From positions 98,521 through 162,520 of the forward strand of contig JBBSUG010000007.1 of assembly GCA_038235165.1 (NCBI GenBank): 64,000 nt of DNA, given 5' to 3'. Shown piece by piece: positions 63,043 through 64,000 of the stretch. Made by a program: the position numbers and the translations under genes. The notes below the pieces were generated by a model. The model worked only from the letters and a program-made list of their open reading frames with translations, was not told the origin of the DNA and ran no database searches. How positions within the stretch are numbered: position 1 is the first letter of the stretch; each line of letters starts with the position of its first letter. The DNA is from GCA-002050365 sp038235165. Its GTDB lineage: Bacteria; Acidobacteriota; Blastocatellia; Pyrinomonadales; Pyrinomonadaceae.

Positions 63043-63531
63043 TTATTCAATAATCGCCAGCACATCGCCCGCGTTGACGGTCGCGCCTTCTTCAAAACGA
63101 ATTTCTTTGACAATGCCGTCCTTCGGCGACTTCATTTCGTTCTGCATTTTCATCGCTTCGACGACTAAAACCCCGTCGCCCTGTTTAATTTCCGCGCCGA
63201 CTTCTACTAAAACACGCACGAGTTTTCCCGGCATCGCCGTTTTAATTTCGGAAATTCCTTCGGCATTCGCGCCCACCGCCGCCGAACCGCGCAGACGTTT
63301 CGGATCGGTCAAATTTATTTCGAGTTGATGATTGCCGACGTTCACAATCCCGTTTGGCGCGACGTAAATTTGATAAATTTTATTATCATTTTTCAACAAA
63401 TAAACGTCCGGCTCGACTTCCGACACTTCAAGATTGTATTCGCGGTCATCAACCCACGCGAAAACTTTTTCGCCGTCGCGCTTGATTTCGATTTCGTGTT
63501 TTTCGTTATTTAATTCGGCTTGTAATTTCAT
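63043..63531 (-). CDS. Biotin carboxyl carrier protein of an acyl-CoA carboxylase
   Basis: This 162-aa protein has an N-terminal beta-rich segment (EIEIKRDGEKVFAWVDDREY) and a C-terminal biotinyl domain with VVEAMKMQNEMKSPKDGIVK; Lys128 in EAMKM is the biotin site. The form resembles small carrier subunits of propionyl/acetyl-CoA or methylcrotonyl-CoA carboxylases. No carboxylase or carboxyltransferase gene is next to it here; it is followed directly by the HAD gene. The upstream Imm35-like gene starts a further possible operon. Confidence 0.88.
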   Translation of the reverse strand: MKLQAELNNEKHEIEIKRDGEKVFAWVDDREYNLEVSEVEPDVYLLKNDNKIYQIYVAPNGIVNVGNHQLEINLTDPKRLRGSAAVGANAEGISEIKTAMPGKLVRVLVEVGAEIKQGDGVLVVEAMKMQNEMKSPKDGIVKEIRFEEGATVNAGDVLAIIE

Positions 63532-63533
63532 AT

Positions 63534-63851
63534 TTAATTTGACGGAAGTTCAGGCATTATTTTAAGTTTCGCTTGAGGAATAGTTTTTTCATACTCCAAA
63601 ATATATTCCTCTACTGGTTGCGCTGTTCCGAAAACTCTCAATTCTCCGTCAAATCTTTCAATCAAAATCGGTGCATTCCCTAGAAGTTGTTCGCTAAAGT
63701 TTTGAGTTTCAAGATAACTTTTACTTTGATAGAAAAATACCCAACCATAAGGTTTGAAAATTGTTTCTTCATCAAGAATTTCGCATTCCACAGAACAATT
63801 TAAACTAATCCAAGTTTGAGCAAGAGTTTTAGCATTTTCGTAATTCATCAT
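63534..63851 (-). CDS. Imm35/YrhB-like small protein
   Basis: This 105-aa protein resembles the Imm35 (YrhB) family: TIFKPYGWVFFYQSKSYLET, LLGNAPILIERFDGELRVFG, PVEEYILEYE. Members include immunity proteins of polymorphic toxin systems and orphan copies. No toxin gene is adjacent, so it is probably an orphan or a general stress protein. It ends 2 bases before the biotin carrier start. Two ATG codons (63851, 63848) are equally possible. Confidence 0.72.
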   Translation of the reverse strand: MMNYENAKTLAQTWISLNCSVECEILDEETIFKPYGWVFFYQSKSYLETQNFSEQLLGNAPILIERFDGELRVFGTAQPVEEYILEYEKTIPQAKLKIMPELPSN

Positions 63852-63910
63852 TGAATTTGTTTAATAGACAACTTTCCTAAATAAGTATTCATTCTGCTAA
63901 ACTTGCAAGA

Positions 63911-64000
63911 ATGAGTGTGTATGAAAAATACAAGATGAAAAAGCCTGCTCAATTTACTCGACTGGTCGGAGTCAGTTACGGCACTTTTCAAATCATCTTG
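63911..64000 (+). mobile_element. 5' end of an IS5-type transposase gene, truncated by window end
   Basis: From ATG 63911 the last 30 codons of the window read MSVYEKYKMKKPAQFTRLVG then VSYGTFQIIL. This matches the N-terminal helix-turn-helix region of IS5/IS1182-like transposases (fkRLtGvs..tF..ll). AGACAACTTTCCTAAATAAG near 63866 may be part of the left inverted repeat of the element. The rest lies outside. Confidence 0.6.

Overview
The window looks like a chromosomal segment of an uncultured Acidobacteriota, most likely class Blastocatellia (subdivision 4). The reasons are Oar-type TonB-dependent receptors with a carboxypeptidase-regulatory-like plug extension, a bacterial Ser/Thr kinase beside a SUMF-like protein, many small lipoproteins with Asn/Ala-rich stretches after the lipobox, an ElbD-like multidomain lipid enzyme, and moderate GC (judged by eye). 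This assignment is an inference; no rRNA gene is present. Most genes lie on the minus strand. I see no rRNA, tRNA, CRISPR array or complete phage.

Layout. 1-2106: 3' part of an Oar-like receptor. 2195-3807: SDR reductase in an operon with a MazEF module. 4118-10295: lipid genes, namely a membrane desaturase and a 1472-aa reductase/ligase/carrier/acyltransferase fusion; between them a VapBC module is bracketed by the real 3' end of the fusion gene and a second, degenerate copy of that end. 10338-13737: another MazF-type module and an operon of DUF5678, retropepsin-like protease, lipoprotein and LarA-like protein, preceded by a remnant of a second retropepsin gene end. 13814-24246: M28 peptidase, HAD phosphatase, TatT-like lipoprotein, ECF sigma factor with a membrane-anchored PDZ protein, secreted proteins, SUMF protein, Ser/Thr kinase, CYTH protein and a lipoprotein. 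24329-29251: COG2509 flavoprotein, DUF3592 protein, NorQ-like ATPase and MurJ. 29434-33523: Type IIG restriction-modification enzyme and a UPF0175/PIN toxin-antitoxin pair whose toxin has an in-frame stop. 33526-43123: UvrA, two DUF1223 paralogues (the first broken by TGA at a conserved Trp), L,D-transpeptidase, M50 protease, MoaC, MoeA and a CadC-like regulator. 43493-50217: a giant mosaic secreted protein with a metzincin motif, dockerin and cohesin modules and a single-base frameshift. 50563-64000: acyl-CoA dehydrogenase, a full Oar receptor, CBS protein, AtpC/AtpD, MutL, a frameshifted K+ channel, HAD phosphatase, biotin carrier, Imm35-like protein and the start of a transposase.

Intergenic DNA carries several families of inverted-repeat elements. 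One, with ends related to CGGAGCGCGGA...TCCGC, is at 18038-18288, 38106-38346 and as a single end at 50417-50439. A second, with ends TGCAGAA...CGTGCGGA-type, is at 27511-27573, 39388-39453 and 58499-58570. They sit mostly between 3' ends or in promoter gaps and have no ORF, as expected of REP/MITE-like elements. Four genes are interrupted (33065, 36464, 43493, 60691). Because two of the lesions are single-A deletions in otherwise intact long frames, consensus error has to be excluded before calling them pseudogenes.
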